Positions 52,905-62,213 of a stretch of DNA of 64,000 nt are shown here, piece by piece (the stretch's first letter is position 1; each line of letters starts with the position of its first letter). The DNA is from Microcoleus sp. CAWBG506 (GTDB taxonomy: Bacteria > Cyanobacteriota > Cyanobacteriia > Cyanobacteriales > Microcoleaceae), in contig JAHREW010000002.1 of the NCBI GenBank assembly GCA_020883125.1, forward strand, positions 77,940 to 141,939, written 5' to 3'. The notes under the pieces are model-generated. The model made no database searches, had not been told where the DNA came from, and saw only the letters and a list, made by a program, of their open reading frames with translations. The position numbers and the translations under genes are program-made.

Positions 52905-53894
52905 CTGAGCGATCCACCATTTTCAGGTAACTTAAATGTTTCACCTACAGCTTTGCTTCCCCAACTGTCTATATGTATCTTTGTCAAGTCAGAGGAACTC
53001 GCAGGCTTGGCGATCGAGGTTTTGGGAGGCAGACGTTATGCTTTGACGCAGGTTAAGTCCGAGATCGAGTTTTTTGGATACCTGAAGCAGAATTACCACC
53101 TAGACTGTTTGGTTTTTGAAGTAGATGGGGATCTGCGATCTCTGACTGCTAAACTCCAAGAGCGATCGATCTTTTTACCTGCTGTGATTTTTGCGACCAA
53201 GCCCGGAGACGATCGGACACAGGAAGTGGAACAGACATCGGACAATGGCTGCTATCCGTTGGTAACTAGCCCCGAACTGAATCAAAAGCAAAGTTGCTCT
53301 TTTTTTTACCATGCTGCTGAGGTGCAACTCTTAATCGATCGATGCGACGAACTTGCAGCCAGTATCGATCGGGCGATCTCCCAATTTTTGAAACTTTCTA
53401 CTCCGGTTCCTTTAGATGACCAATCTGCAAAGGTAGGTGCAACGGCACAATTAACAGCTCAAAGTTTACTACAACGACAGCAACGCCGACTTGCTGAAAA
53501 ATTGCGGGAGCGATTAGGATACTTAGGTGTGTATTATAAAAGAAATTCCCAGATTTTTTTTCGTAATCTGTCTCAGGAAGAAAAACCAAAATTTTTAGAG
53601 CAATTCAAGTTAATTTATCTAAAAATTGTTTTGAGTTATTTTTCTGAAGATACTGCGGTAAATAATCAAATAGATGAATTTGTGAATATAGCTTTTTTTG
53701 CGGATGTTGCGGTGACTCAAGTTGTAGAAATTCACATGGAATTGATGGACGAGTTTGCCAAGCAACTCAAATTAGAAGGGCGCAGCGAAGAAATATTGCT
53801 GGATTACCGATTGACTTTGATTGACGTCATCGCTCATTTGTGCGAAATGTACAGGCGATCGATTCCCAAAGATGCCTCGGAACGTCGAAATTAA
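52905..53894 (+). CDS. kaiA: circadian clock protein KaiA
   Basis: Full-length KaiA: an N-terminal pseudo-receiver (from LLPQLSICIFVKSEEL) and the C-terminal KaiC-stimulating helical domain (RLGYLGVYYKRN, EIHMELMDEFAKQLKLEGRS). It binds the KaiC A-loop and drives autophosphorylation. No ATG or GTG starts this frame near the family start. The TTG at 52953 aligns with the Synechococcus start (MLSQIAICI) but has no ribosome site. The CTG at 52905 has AAGGAG at 9-bp spacing and adds 16 residues, so I list that as the outer limit. From TTG the protein has 313 residues. Confidence 0.9.
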   Translation: MSDPPFSGNLNVSPTALLPQLSICIFVKSEELAGLAIEVLGGRRYALTQVKSEIEFFGYLKQNYHLDCLVFEVDGDLRSLTAKLQERSIFLPAVIFATKPGDDRTQEVEQTSDNGCYPLVTSPELNQKQSCSFFYHAAEVQLLIDRCDELAASIDRAISQFLKLSTPVPLDDQSAKVGATAQLTAQSLLQRQQRRLAEKLRERLGYLGVYYKRNSQIFFRNLSQEEKPKFLEQFKLIYLKIVLSYFSEDTAVNNQIDEFVNIAFFADVAVTQVVEIHMELMDEFAKQLKLEGRSEEILLDYRLTLIDVIAHLCEMYRRSIPKDASERRN

Positions 53895-53999
53895 AAACCA
53901 GCTAAAAATATTATAAAATACGAAAGAATAGGGGATTTAAGACAAATAACAACTACAACTAAAAATTGATAACTAACACTCAACGTCTCATAAAAGTTC

Positions 54000-54314
54000 A
54001 TGACTCCTCTGAAGAAAACCTACGTTCTCAAGCTTTACGTTGCAGGGAATACTCCCAACTCAGTGCGAGCTTTGAAGACCCTTAAGGACATCCTAGAACA
54101 AGAGTTTCAAGGAGTCTACGCCCTGAAAGTGATAGATGTTCTCAAAAATCCTCAACTAGCAGAAGAGGATAAAATTCTGGCAACGCCTACCCTGGCAAAA
54201 ATTCTGCCCCCTCCAGTGCGAAAAATTATTGGTGATTTGTCCGATCGGGAAAAAGTTCTGATAGGATTAGATTTACTCTATGAAGAACTTCGCGAAGAAG
54301 ACATGAATTCGTAA
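54000..54314 (+). CDS. kaiB: circadian clock protein KaiB
   Basis: 104 residues. Thioredoxin-like, fold-switching clock protein that binds phosphorylated KaiC and sequesters Kai[21 protein letters not shown] and [21 protein letters not shown] are diagnostic. 105 bp after kaiA and 136 bp before kaiC on the same strand; the separate spacing may allow a kaiBC promoter, as known in other cyanobacteria. ATG start. Confidence 0.97.
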   Translation: MTPLKKTYVLKLYVAGNTPNSVRALKTLKDILEQEFQGVYALKVIDVLKNPQLAEEDKILATPTLAKILPPPVRKIIGDLSDREKVLIGLDLLYEELREEDMNS

Positions 54315-54450
54315 GATAATTAGGTGACAGTCATTAGTCAGCAGTAATTAGTTATGGAGCGCTAGCACCAGCTAAACACTGAGTACAAATACTAAGGGTC
54401 TGCGGTTAATGGCTGAAAACTAAAAATACTGACAATTGATAAAAATCGAC

Positions 54451-56013
54451 ATGAATGAAATTAGTCAAACGGTGCAACCAGAAGGATTGATAACGCAGGG
54501 AGTTCAAAAAATCCGCACCATGATTGAAGGCTTCGATGACATCAGTCACGGCGGAATGCCGATCGGCAGAACTACCCTAGTCAGCGGCACGTCTGGAACC
54601 GGAAAAACCTTATTTGCTGTACAATTTCTTTACAACGGAATTACCCATTTTGACGAAGCAGGAGTTTTTGTAACTTTTGAAGAATCTCCCACAGACATTA
54701 TTAAAAATGCCTACAGTTTCGGGTGGGATTTGACTAAGTTTATCGATGAAGGTAAGCTATTTATTTTAGACGCTTCCCCAGATCCAGAAGGTCAGGATAT
54801 CGTGGGAAATTTTGACTTGTCTGCCTTAATCGAACGCATTCAATATGCTATACGCAAATATAAAGCAAGGCGGGTTTCTATTGATTCGGTGACGGCAGTA
54901 TTTCAGCAATACGATGCTGCATCGGTGGTGCGACGCGAAATTTTCCGTTTAGTTGCACGCCTCAAACAAGTAGGCGCAACTACAATCATGACTACGGAAC
55001 GAGTTGAAGAATACGGCCCGGTGGCCCGGTTTGGAGTCGAGGAATTTGTCTCGGATAATGTGGTGATTGTTCGCAACGTTTTGGAAGGAGAACGTCGCCG
55101 CCGAACCATGGAAATTTTGAAGTTGCGGGGGACTACTCACATGAAGGGCGAGTATCCTTTTACAATCACTAATGACGGCATTAATATTTTTCCCTTGGGG
55201 GCTATGCGATTGACTCAAAGATCTTCCAATGTTCGGGTTTCCTCCGGGGACAAAACTCTCGACGAAATGTGCGGGGGCGGTTTCTTTAAAGACTCGATTA
55301 TTTTGGCTACGGGTGCGACGGGAACGGGCAAAACCCTGTTGGTAAGCAAGTTTTTGGAGAATGCTTGCATGAATGGCGATCGCGCCATGCTGTTTGCCTA
55401 TGAAGAGTCGCGGGCGCAGTTGTTCCGCAATGCTTATTCTTGGGGCATTGATTTTGAGGAAATGGAACATAAAGGTTTGTTAAAAATTCTTTGTAATTAC
55501 CCGGAATCTGCTGGTTTGGAAGACCATTTGCAAAATATTAAATCTGAAATTGCCGATTTTAAACCCTCTCGAATTGCGATCGATTCCTTGTCAGCTTTAG
55601 AACGGGGAGTTAGCAATAATTCCTTCCGGCAATTCGTAATTGGAGTGACAGCTTTCGCCAAGCAGGAGGAAATTACAGGATTTTTTACGAATACAAGCGA
55701 CCAGTTTATGGGTTCTAATTCGATTACTGATTCCCATATTTCTACAATTACTGACACGATCATCATGCTTCAGTATGTGGAAATTAGAGGGGAAATGTCG
55801 CGGGCAATTAATGTGTTTAAAATGCGTGGTTCCTGGCATGATAAGGGAATTCGGGAATACACTATTACTGATAACGGGCCGGTAATTCGGGATTCTTTCC
55901 GCAGTTACGAACGAATTATCAGCGGTTCTCCGACTCGGATTACAATTAATGAGAAGAGTGAATTATCGCGGATTATTCAAGGGGTACAAGGTCAAGACAA
56001 GGATGATATTTAA
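54451..56013 (+). CDS. kaiC: circadian clock ATPase/kinase KaiC
   Basis: 520 residues from ATG 54451, matching the family start. Two RecA-like halves: CI with Walker A SGTSGTGKTLF and catalytic FVTFEESPTD, CII with ATGATGTGKTLLV and FAYEESRAQL. The phosphorylation sites Ser431 and Thr432 (HISTITDT) are in the same number as in Synechococcus elongatus. The C-terminal ERIISGSPTRITINEKSELS is the KaiA-binding A-loop and tail. All functional residues are present, so a complete post-translational oscillator is encoded here. Confidence 0.98.
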   Translation: MNEISQTVQPEGLITQGVQKIRTMIEGFDDISHGGMPIGRTTLVSGTSGTGKTLFAVQFLYNGITHFDEAGVFVTFEESPTDIIKNAYSFGWDLTKFIDEGKLFILDASPDPEGQDIVGNFDLSALIERIQYAIRKYKARRVSIDSVTAVFQQYDAASVVRREIFRLVARLKQVGATTIMTTERVEEYGPVARFGVEEFVSDNVVIVRNVLEGERRRRTMEILKLRGTTHMKGEYPFTITNDGINIFPLGAMRLTQRSSNVRVSSGDKTLDEMCGGGFFKDSIILATGATGTGKTLLVSKFLENACMNGDRAMLFAYEESRAQLFRNAYSWGIDFEEMEHKGLLKILCNYPESAGLEDHLQNIKSEIADFKPSRIAIDSLSALERGVSNNSFRQFVIGVTAFAKQEEITGFFTNTSDQFMGSNSITDSHISTITDTIIMLQYVEIRGEMSRAINVFKMRGSWHDKGIREYTITDNGPVIRDSFRSYERIISGSPTRITINEKSELSRIIQGVQGQDKDDI

Positions 56014-56093
56014 CCCTTAAAGTCCTGGACGCTAACAACTCTCGTCAATTTGTATTCAAAAAAACCCTAAGAGTCAACCCATGGAAACGCGAA

Positions 56094-56115
56094 AACCCTT
56101 GATAAATCAAGGGTT
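56094..56115. terminator. hairpin downstream of kaiC
   Basis: AACCCTTGAT and ATCAAGGGTT form a perfect 10-bp stem with a 2-base spacer, 80 bp after the kaiC stop. No T-run follows, so it may be a repeat fragment; AAACCCTTGAT recurs at 56221. Confidence 0.5.
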
Positions 56116-56153
56116 ATAGCTATTTAAGTGTAAGAGCGGGCAACCTCTAATTG

Positions 56154-56280
56154 CTGGCTCTCTCGGATATTTGGGACAAAATGTAGCAATAGATACTAAA
56201 TATATTAATCGTGAAAGCTCAAACCCTTGATTTTGCTAAGTTATAAGCATTACTTATCACCATAACTACGAGAGAGCCAG
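56154..56280. repeat. 127-bp MITE-like element with 12-bp perfect terminal inverted repeats
   Basis: CTGGCTCTCTCG at 56154-56165 pairs with CGAGAGAGCCAG at 56269-56280. No coding frame lies inside. It borders a decayed IS630-type transposase, which may be its parent. Confidence 0.65.
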
Positions 56281-56321
56281 TATAATGGAGCGGAAACTAG
56301 CCCTAACCCATTGATAAGCTG

Positions 56322-57235
56322 CTACGCAGCTAAACCGGATAAAATAGCATTGCCTTTATTTTTGATTTTTCGCTCCCATTTGATAACCATTTCTCCTTCA
56401 TTTAATAATCTATGTAGTAATTCTGACAATTCTTCTACTGACTTAAACAGTCGATGTGCTATATATTCTTTCGCTGAATGCCAGACCAATTCAATCAAAT
56501 TATAATCGGGGCTGTAAGGTGGCAAAAATTCTCAAATAATATGAGGCATTTCGGCTGATATTTGGGTCAGAAGATCTTTCTTTTTATGAAAACTAGCATT
56601 GTCTAAAATAATTACAATCTTTATTCCTGATTCGGCAAAACTTTCAGCTTGATTACCCAGTTCTCTCCATTCTTGAACTATCGAATCATTTAAGGTATTA
56701 ATTTGCTCATAAAACCTATTCGAGTCTCCTTTTTATATCACAAAATTTAACCTTTTTTTGTCATGATATCTCAATCCACCCATGATATTTACTCTGCCTC
56801 TTCTCCTTTGACCTGTGATTTTCTTTCGACTACCTTTTTTACCCCAAGTTTTTCTTCTTATCACTCGCAAACTAAATCCACTTTCGTCCCAAAACCATAC
56901 CTGTAATAGCTCTGGGCTTTGTCTTGTTATTTTTAAATACTCGGATAGCTTCTGTTTAAATACTTCTCTTTCAACGGGATTTTGTTTGTCCTTTAAACTA
57001 TATTTAGCCCAAATGTAAACGTATTTTTTTTTATGTAGTATTCTAGATATCTGGGAACCACTCAATTTAATTCCTGTGACTTTTTCTAAATATGTTGCTA
57101 GTCTGGCTGCCGTCCATCTCCCAAATTCATATCCATATTCTGCCGGATCTTGAGCGATTGTATCTATCAATACTTTTTCATACTCTGGAGTGACTTTGCG
57201 AAAATTGCCTGGGCTTCTTTTATCTAAAAAACTAT
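56322..57235 (-). pseudogene. IS630-family transposase, two in-frame stops, 5' end missing
   Basis: One frame covers the whole stretch. It includes an N-terminal winged-helix part (WTAARLATYLEKVTGIKLSG), the first DDE Asp in LQVWFWDESGFSL, the second in VIILDNASFHKKKD and the last Glu in PPYSPDYNLIELVWH. It is interrupted by TAA near 56730 and TGA near 56535 (an Arg CGA to TGA change is likely). Upstream the frame runs to ~57235 with SFLDKRSPGNFRKVTPEYEK and then meets another gene, so the first ~100 codons and one end of the IS are gone. No active transposase can result. Confidence 0.85.
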
Positions 57236-57489
57236 CCTGTGGCGATGGATTCTTCCAAAATCTGCAACACTTGTCGCAAAGGATTGAGGGAGTGGGGGTC
57301 AGTCAAACCGCAATAAAAAGAAGATCCCGAATCGAAATGAAATCCCCGGCGCGAAAAACTGTGAGCCGCACCACCCGCTATGGTATGGCTTTCGCAGACG
57401 AGTACCCGCTGACCGTAGCGAGCTAGCATTGATGCCGCGACTAAGCCGCCAATGCCACTCCCAATTACAATTACATCAAAGTCTGGCAT
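57232..57489 (-). pseudogene. 5' fragment of CrtISO/phytoene-desaturase-like FAD enzyme
   Basis: Only the first ~83 codons remain. They hold an FAD-binding dinucleotide motif (DVIVIGSGIGGLVAASMLAR), a CESHTIAGGAAHSF segment and HFDSGSSFYCGL, typical of carotenoid isomerases and desaturases of about 500 residues. The frame breaks at LQILEESIA where IS630-type sequence begins. The rest of the gene is absent from the window, so it is a remnant from an IS-mediated deletion. Confidence 0.8.
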
Positions 57490-57560
57490 CTTTCAAATGT
57501 GGTATAATTTTATTGTTTCTTGGTAATTGTTGACAGGGTATTTTTTGGAGGTAGAAAACT

Positions 57561-59258
57561 ATGAAACCTTTATCTATTTTAGATGAGGTTGTTCGCGAGT
57601 TGGAACAAGATGTCAATATCTCGCGGATTAAAAGAATAACATTTTTCGCGTGTAAAGAATATTGGGAAAACGATGTCGGAAAACTAGGTAACACAGATTT
57701 AGGTATTCTGATCCAAGAATTATGTACCAAATATAGCAATTTAGAAGATATTGAGACCGTTTTAAATATTATAGTTTCTAAAGTCAACAAAAAAGCAGAG
57801 TACGCTTTAGTCGCAGACCTAATCATCTGTCAACTGAGTAGGCTGTATGAATTTGAAGACATGACCAATTTAGAAACAAACATATCTAGATTTGGCGGTG
57901 AGACTCTGCCGGCATTTCAAGAGGAATTTAGTGCGGAAATCCCAGGTAGCAACGAAACAGAAAGAAACCCCGGAATTTTATTTGATGTCAGACAAAAAAT
58001 ATTGCAGCAAACAAATCCGCTGAGGGCGAAAATACTAATTTTTTCGAGTCTTTATCATGAATTTACTTTTAGCGATCGCGACTGGTTGCTGCTGAAAAGC
58101 CAAGAACTAGATACCCTGCTGCGACAACTGTTTAACGTCTGTCCCACCCTAGGAGAACTCGAATCTCAATTGTACAGAACTGCGAGCACTCTGGAAAACA
58201 CAGACGAAAATGACCAAACAGCTAGCGTCATTATCCAAGCGATGAATTCTTGTTACGCCAAGATAGAATCTGAATCGCCAAATATTTCTAGGGAAGATGT
58301 GGCGCGAGAAGATTACGATCAGACGCACTTAATCAATAATATTTATGAAGACAACAAGCAGAGTAACGGCACAAAAGATTATTTTGAAGCTGGCGATACT
58401 ACTCATATCATTGAATCTTCTCCCATTCAGTATGCTTCTAACTCCTCGGATAGTTACTTCGTGACCGGAATCGGAGAAAATTCACACGTTCAGCAAACCG
58501 AAATAAACACTAATAATTCGCCGATTAATTTTCAACAGGAATTGAGAAAGACTTCATCGAGTGAAGAAAATCATACTACTGCTGGAAGTTATGTTTCCCC
58601 TAGCAATACTATAAATATTAGCGAATCTATTAAACAGAAATTGGGTTTAGAAGAAGAAATTAAATCCTTAGTAGTTCAAAGTGCTAACTCTGCCACTGCC
58701 AAAATAGAAAACATATTCAGTGATTTAGAATCGGCTCTGAATCGACAGTTTTCAACAGAAAGTGTAGAGGAGCGCTTGTACTGGAAATATAAAATTCTCA
58801 GAGATTATGTAGGAGAAGTTCAGGGGTTTACCTATAAATTAATGAAAATTTTGAGCGACTTGGAGTCAAAAGAAAGGGGACAATTTACTTCTGAAAAAGC
58901 CGAGGATTTGGACGGTAATGTTTCGCAAACAGAAACAAATAAATTTAGCCAAAAACCCAGCCAGCAGCAGCTATTGGAAATGGCAAGACAAGGAAATCCC
59001 AAGGCGATCGCCACCTTAATCAATCAACTGCTAAAGCCTCAAGGAATTACGGCTACAGCGGGATTTAAAGACGGTTGGCTCCACATCATTTTGGAATCTG
59101 CCCCCAGCGCACCAAATCAACAAAATACCGCCACCTATATCTACAAAAAACTCTGTACTTTAAAATCGAAGTTTCTCTATAAAGTGAAAATTCACGGGCG
59201 ACAGCTAGGTAACAAAAGTGTAGTCTGGACTCAAGATTTTGTCACTAAAATGAATTAG
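57561..59258 (+). CDS. large cytosolic protein of unknown function, 565 residues
   Basis: Three parts can be seen: a helical N-terminal domain (~1-105), a second helical region with a low-complexity Asn/Ser-rich linker (~225-350), and a C-terminal domain (~470-565) with LLEMARQGNPKAIATLINQL and GWLHIILESAPSAPN. This last part looks like a domain seen in several cyanobacterial proteins with other effector or kinase modules, but I cannot name it. GGAGGT precedes the ATG at good spacing. Two genes in the same direction follow: a pentapeptide-repeat protein and a kinase. Confidence 0.8.
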   Translation: MKPLSILDEVVRELEQDVNISRIKRITFFACKEYWENDVGKLGNTDLGILIQELCTKYSNLEDIETVLNIIVSKVNKKAEYALVADLIICQLSRLYEFEDMTNLETNISRFGGETLPAFQEEFSAEIPGSNETERNPGILFDVRQKILQQTNPLRAKILIFSSLYHEFTFSDRDWLLLKSQELDTLLRQLFNVCPTLGELESQLYRTASTLENTDENDQTASVIIQAMNSCYAKIESESPNISREDVAREDYDQTHLINNIYEDNKQSNGTKDYFEAGDTTHIIESSPIQYASNSSDSYFVTGIGENSHVQQTEINTNNSPINFQQELRKTSSSEENHTTAGSYVSPSNTINISESIKQKLGLEEEIKSLVVQSANSATAKIENIFSDLESALNRQFSTESVEERLYWKYKILRDYVGEVQGFTYKLMKILSDLESKERGQFTSEKAEDLDGNVSQTETNKFSQKPSQQQLLEMARQGNPKAIATLINQLLKPQGITATAGFKDGWLHIILESAPSAPNQQNTATYIYKKLCTLKSKFLYKVKIHGRQLGNKSVVWTQDFVTKMN

Positions 59259-59372
59259 TCATAAAATCTGCCAATAATTCCACGCAGACATTACTCAAAT
59301 TTGCAGTAGAAAATCCAATTTCCGAAATACCAAATTACCAGATTTTAGTCACTCAATTAACCAGCACCAAAT

Positions 59373-60368
59373 ATGAATGCTAGCGAATTATTAAGACGAT
59401 ATACATCAGGTGAACTTGATTTTGAAGGTATGAATCTGAGAGGTGTCTATCTAAGTGGTGCCGATTTAATAGGTGTGAATTTAAGCAGTGCAGACTTATC
59501 GGGTGCAAACTTAGCAATGGCATATCTGAGTAGAATTAACTTTCAACGTGCAAATTTAACCAAGGTCAAATTTGGCGGTGCTAACTTGAATCAGGCAAAT
59601 TTAAGTTCAGCAAATTTGTCTGATGCAGACTTTCATGGAGCTACTTTACAAAATGCTGACTTTCGCAGAGCCAACATATGTTTGGCTATCTTAATCGATG
59701 CAAATTTGACTGATGCGGATATGCGAGGTGTCAATTTGCAAGGTGCAGATATGCGCGGTGCGTGCTTGCGGGGTGCAAATTTGCGCAAGGAGCAGCGAGT
59801 TTTTGATGGAGCAAATTTGCGGGGTGCAAATTTGCAAGGTGCCGATTTGCGCGGAGTCAATTTACAGGGTGCTGATTTGACTAAAGCAGATCTAAGTCGA
59901 GCCAATTTGACTGAAGCTTCTCTCCGAGAGGCAAATTTGAGTCAAGCAAATTTGAGCGAAGCTATTTTGGACAATGTATTTTTGACTGACACAAATTTGA
60001 CTGAGACCAATTTTTCCTGGGCTGTAATGACAAATGCCAAGTTAGAAAGAGCTATATTAATCGATGCTGAATTCGCAGGCGCTAACTTAAAGGGTGCTTT
60101 TCTTCCTGATGTTAAATTGAACAATGCTAGTTTAATTATGGCGGATTTGAGTCGAGCTAATTTGGTGAGGGCGGATTTGAGTCGTGCTAATTTAAATCAG
60201 GCAAATTTAACTGAAGCAGATTTGACTGATAGTTACATGGCTAAAACGGATTTACGGGATGTAATTTTACACCGCGCAAGTTTGATGAGGGTAGATTTGA
60301 GCACTGTTAATTTAGCGGGGGCGAAGTTTCGGGGTACAATTATGCCGAATGGAGAAATTAATGGGTAG
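59373..60368 (+). CDS. pentapeptide-repeat protein
   Basis: 331 residues, nearly all A(D/N)LXX repeats (for example ANLSSANLSDADF, ADLRGVNLQGADL), which fold as a right-handed quadrilateral beta-helix. About 55 to 60 repeat units are present, with one break (RKEQRVFDG, ~145). There is no signal peptide. Functions range from DNA mimicry to scaffolds; none is indicated. It is placed 114 bp after the unknown 565-residue gene. A GGGG-rich AAGGGGGGATGGGG repeat block follows the stop. Confidence 0.92.
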   Translation: MNASELLRRYTSGELDFEGMNLRGVYLSGADLIGVNLSSADLSGANLAMAYLSRINFQRANLTKVKFGGANLNQANLSSANLSDADFHGATLQNADFRRANICLAILIDANLTDADMRGVNLQGADMRGACLRGANLRKEQRVFDGANLRGANLQGADLRGVNLQGADLTKADLSRANLTEASLREANLSQANLSEAILDNVFLTDTNLTETNFSWAVMTNAKLERAILIDAEFAGANLKGAFLPDVKLNNASLIMADLSRANLVRADLSRANLNQANLTEADLTDSYMAKTDLRDVILHRASLMRVDLSTVNLAGAKFRGTIMPNGEING

Positions 60369-60369
60369 T

Positions 60370-60440
60370 TGGGAATGGGGAATTGGGCTACCCCCCTGAC
60401 CCCCCCAAGGGGGGATGGGGGGAAGGAATTGGGAATGGGG
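60370..60440. repeat. GGGAATTGGG/CCCCCAAGGGGGG repeat block
   Basis: Four copies of GGGAATTGGG-like heptameric phrases flank a CCCCCCTGACCCCCCCAAGG palindrome, the same family as in menD and at 27572. Confidence 0.7.
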
Positions 60441-60584
60441 AATTGGGAAGTGGAGAGTTTGATATTAAACAGTTTGCCCAATCAAGACAGATTTAAAAAA
60501 TATATTTTAGGTGATTTTGTATAATTTAAAAAAGAGGGCAGTGTTGTGTTAGATACAGGTAAAATTTTACAATAACGTTATCAA

Positions 60585-61877
60585 TTGCAACAGCGTCTAG
60601 GACGCACGGCGGCGGGTCATCAAACTTGGCTAGCAGTAGATTTAGAGTCTCAAGAAGAAGTGACGCTGAAAATGTTAGCTTTTAGCCCGGAAATGCACTG
60701 GGAAGAACTCAAGTTATTTGAAAGAGAAGCGCAAGTTTTGCAGGCGCTAAATCATGCCCGCATTCCTTGTTATCGAGATTATTTTTCCCTGGAACGGGAA
60801 GCAGGAGCAGGATTGCCTTGGTTTGGGTTAGTACAAGATTATATTCCTGGTTTTTCACTTCAGGAATTGTTAGAAAAAGGTCAGCGATTTTCAGAAAAAA
60901 AAGTGCGAAGAATTTCTACTGAAGTCCTGGAAATTTTAATTTATTTGCATGAATTGAGTCCCCCTGTTTTGCACCGAGATATTAAGCCGAGTAATTTAAT
61001 TTTGGGGGATGACAACCATATTTATCTAGTAGATTTTGGGGCGGTGCAAGCTCAAGCTGCGGTGACTGGCGTAACCTTTACAGTTGTAGGAACGAGTGGC
61101 TATGCACCTTTGGAACAGTTTTGGGGGCGGGCGGTTCCAGCTTCGGATTTGTATGCTTTGGGAGGTACTTTAATTCATTTGTTAACGGGGATGAGTCCAG
61201 CGGATTTACCACAGAAAGATTCTCGGATTCAGTTTAGCGATCGGGTGAGTGTGAATCCCAGTTTGGTAAGCTGGATTGAGAAGATGACGGAAATCGGGTT
61301 AGAAAAGCGTTTCAGTAAGGCTAGAGATGCGGCTTCAGCTTTGAAGTCGGGAAATATTCAACGGGCTGACGATGGGAGTGTGGATGTTAGGAAAATTGGT
61401 AAACCGCCTCGCTGTCGCATTGAAGTGAGTAAATCAGCAACGGAGTTAAACATTAAAATTCCCTCTATCTTAGTCAGAAAGCCTTTTTTCTCTGCTTTTC
61501 GAGGAATATGGCTGCTAGCATTATGCCTGCCCACTATTCTAGCAGGGTCAACCATAAATTTGAGTATATCGTTAGTATTGTCGGGATTGATAATATGTCT
61601 GTTAGTTATGACTTTTGGTGATGGTAATCACATTAGATTTGAGCGCAACGAATTTGAACTAAAACATCAGATATTTGGCTGGACTTACTGGCGACAAAGG
61701 GGGGAAAATTCTGAAATTTTAGGTGCTTTTATATACACCTGTTTTAGGGGAAATAAAATCAATATTCGTTGTGGCAACCATACAGGAACTTACTTTTATG
61801 TGTTAGGGAACTATTTAAAAGAGATTGAGGCCGCTTGGTTAGCTCAAGAAATTCAAGATTGGTTAAATTTAAGATGA
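60585..61877 (+). CDS. Ser/Thr protein kinase, early stop near N-terminus
   Basis: 430 residues from TTG 60585. The kinase domain (~1-260) has the P-loop LGRTAAGHQTWLAV, Lys29 (VTLKML), HRD at 130-132 (VLHRDIKPSNLIL) and DFG at 150-152. Two transmembrane helices (~305-345) and a ~80-residue C-terminal domain follow. The family N-terminus is visible upstream: GTG 60546 gives VLDTGKILQ, then TAA (60573-60575), then RYQLQQRL, in one frame. Thus an in-frame stop separates the natural start from the kinase. Initiation at TTG would retain all catalytic residues; otherwise it is a recent pseudogene. Confidence 0.8.
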   Translation: MQQRLGRTAAGHQTWLAVDLESQEEVTLKMLAFSPEMHWEELKLFEREAQVLQALNHARIPCYRDYFSLEREAGAGLPWFGLVQDYIPGFSLQELLEKGQRFSEKKVRRISTEVLEILIYLHELSPPVLHRDIKPSNLILGDDNHIYLVDFGAVQAQAAVTGVTFTVVGTSGYAPLEQFWGRAVPASDLYALGGTLIHLLTGMSPADLPQKDSRIQFSDRVSVNPSLVSWIEKMTEIGLEKRFSKARDAASALKSGNIQRADDGSVDVRKIGKPPRCRIEVSKSATELNIKIPSILVRKPFFSAFRGIWLLALCLPTILAGSTINLSISLVLSGLIICLLVMTFGDGNHIRFERNEFELKHQIFGWTYWRQRGENSEILGAFIYTCFRGNKINIRCGNHTGTYFYVLGNYLKEIEAAWLAQEIQDWLNLR

Positions 61878-61882
61878 GCCGT

Positions 61883-61949
61883 TGGGTGGGGGCGGGTTTT
61901 TGAGATTGTCGGTTTGTGACAAAGATTGTTGGTAAAACCCGCCTCTTGT
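61883..61949. repeat. single diverged copy of the 68-bp repeat
   Basis: Shares GGGGCGGGTTT-TGAGATTGT and GGTAAAACCCGCC with the tandem array at 63621. The 61950-62213 stretch has HIP1-like sites and an AGACTGCATAAGTCT hairpin at about 62133, no gene. Confidence 0.7.
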
Positions 61950-62213
61950 ATCTTAAAAGACTGAGTTAGTCGATCGCCACGTCATTGATTCGATCGAACC
62001 GATAAGTGGGCGATCGTACCGACTTGCAAAGTGAATATAAAGAAACAAGGAAAGTTTCGTGCAAATGGTTCTGTAACAGGCGAAAGTGCTAGCTATAGGA
62101 AATCAGCAATCGGTGAAGTTAGCCCGCCCCTTAGACTGCATAAGTCTGTTGCGTAGATAAGCTCCAATTACTGATGATAGGCGCACATTAAGCTGGACAG
62201 TATCTACCGTATA

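Noticed and set aside
54436..54450. TTG start of KaiC five codons upstream
   Set aside because: The ATG at 54451 matches family starts and puts the phosphosites at 431/432.
56733..57170. Intact IS630 transposase ORF
   Set aside because: It is only the middle of a gene; the frame continues through a TAA to further transposase motifs and lacks the N-terminus.
61950..62213. Riboswitch or small RNA upstream of the hydrolase gene
   Set aside because: A hairpin and GC-rich pieces exist, but I could not match cobalamin, glycine, SAH or glutamine riboswitch cores.
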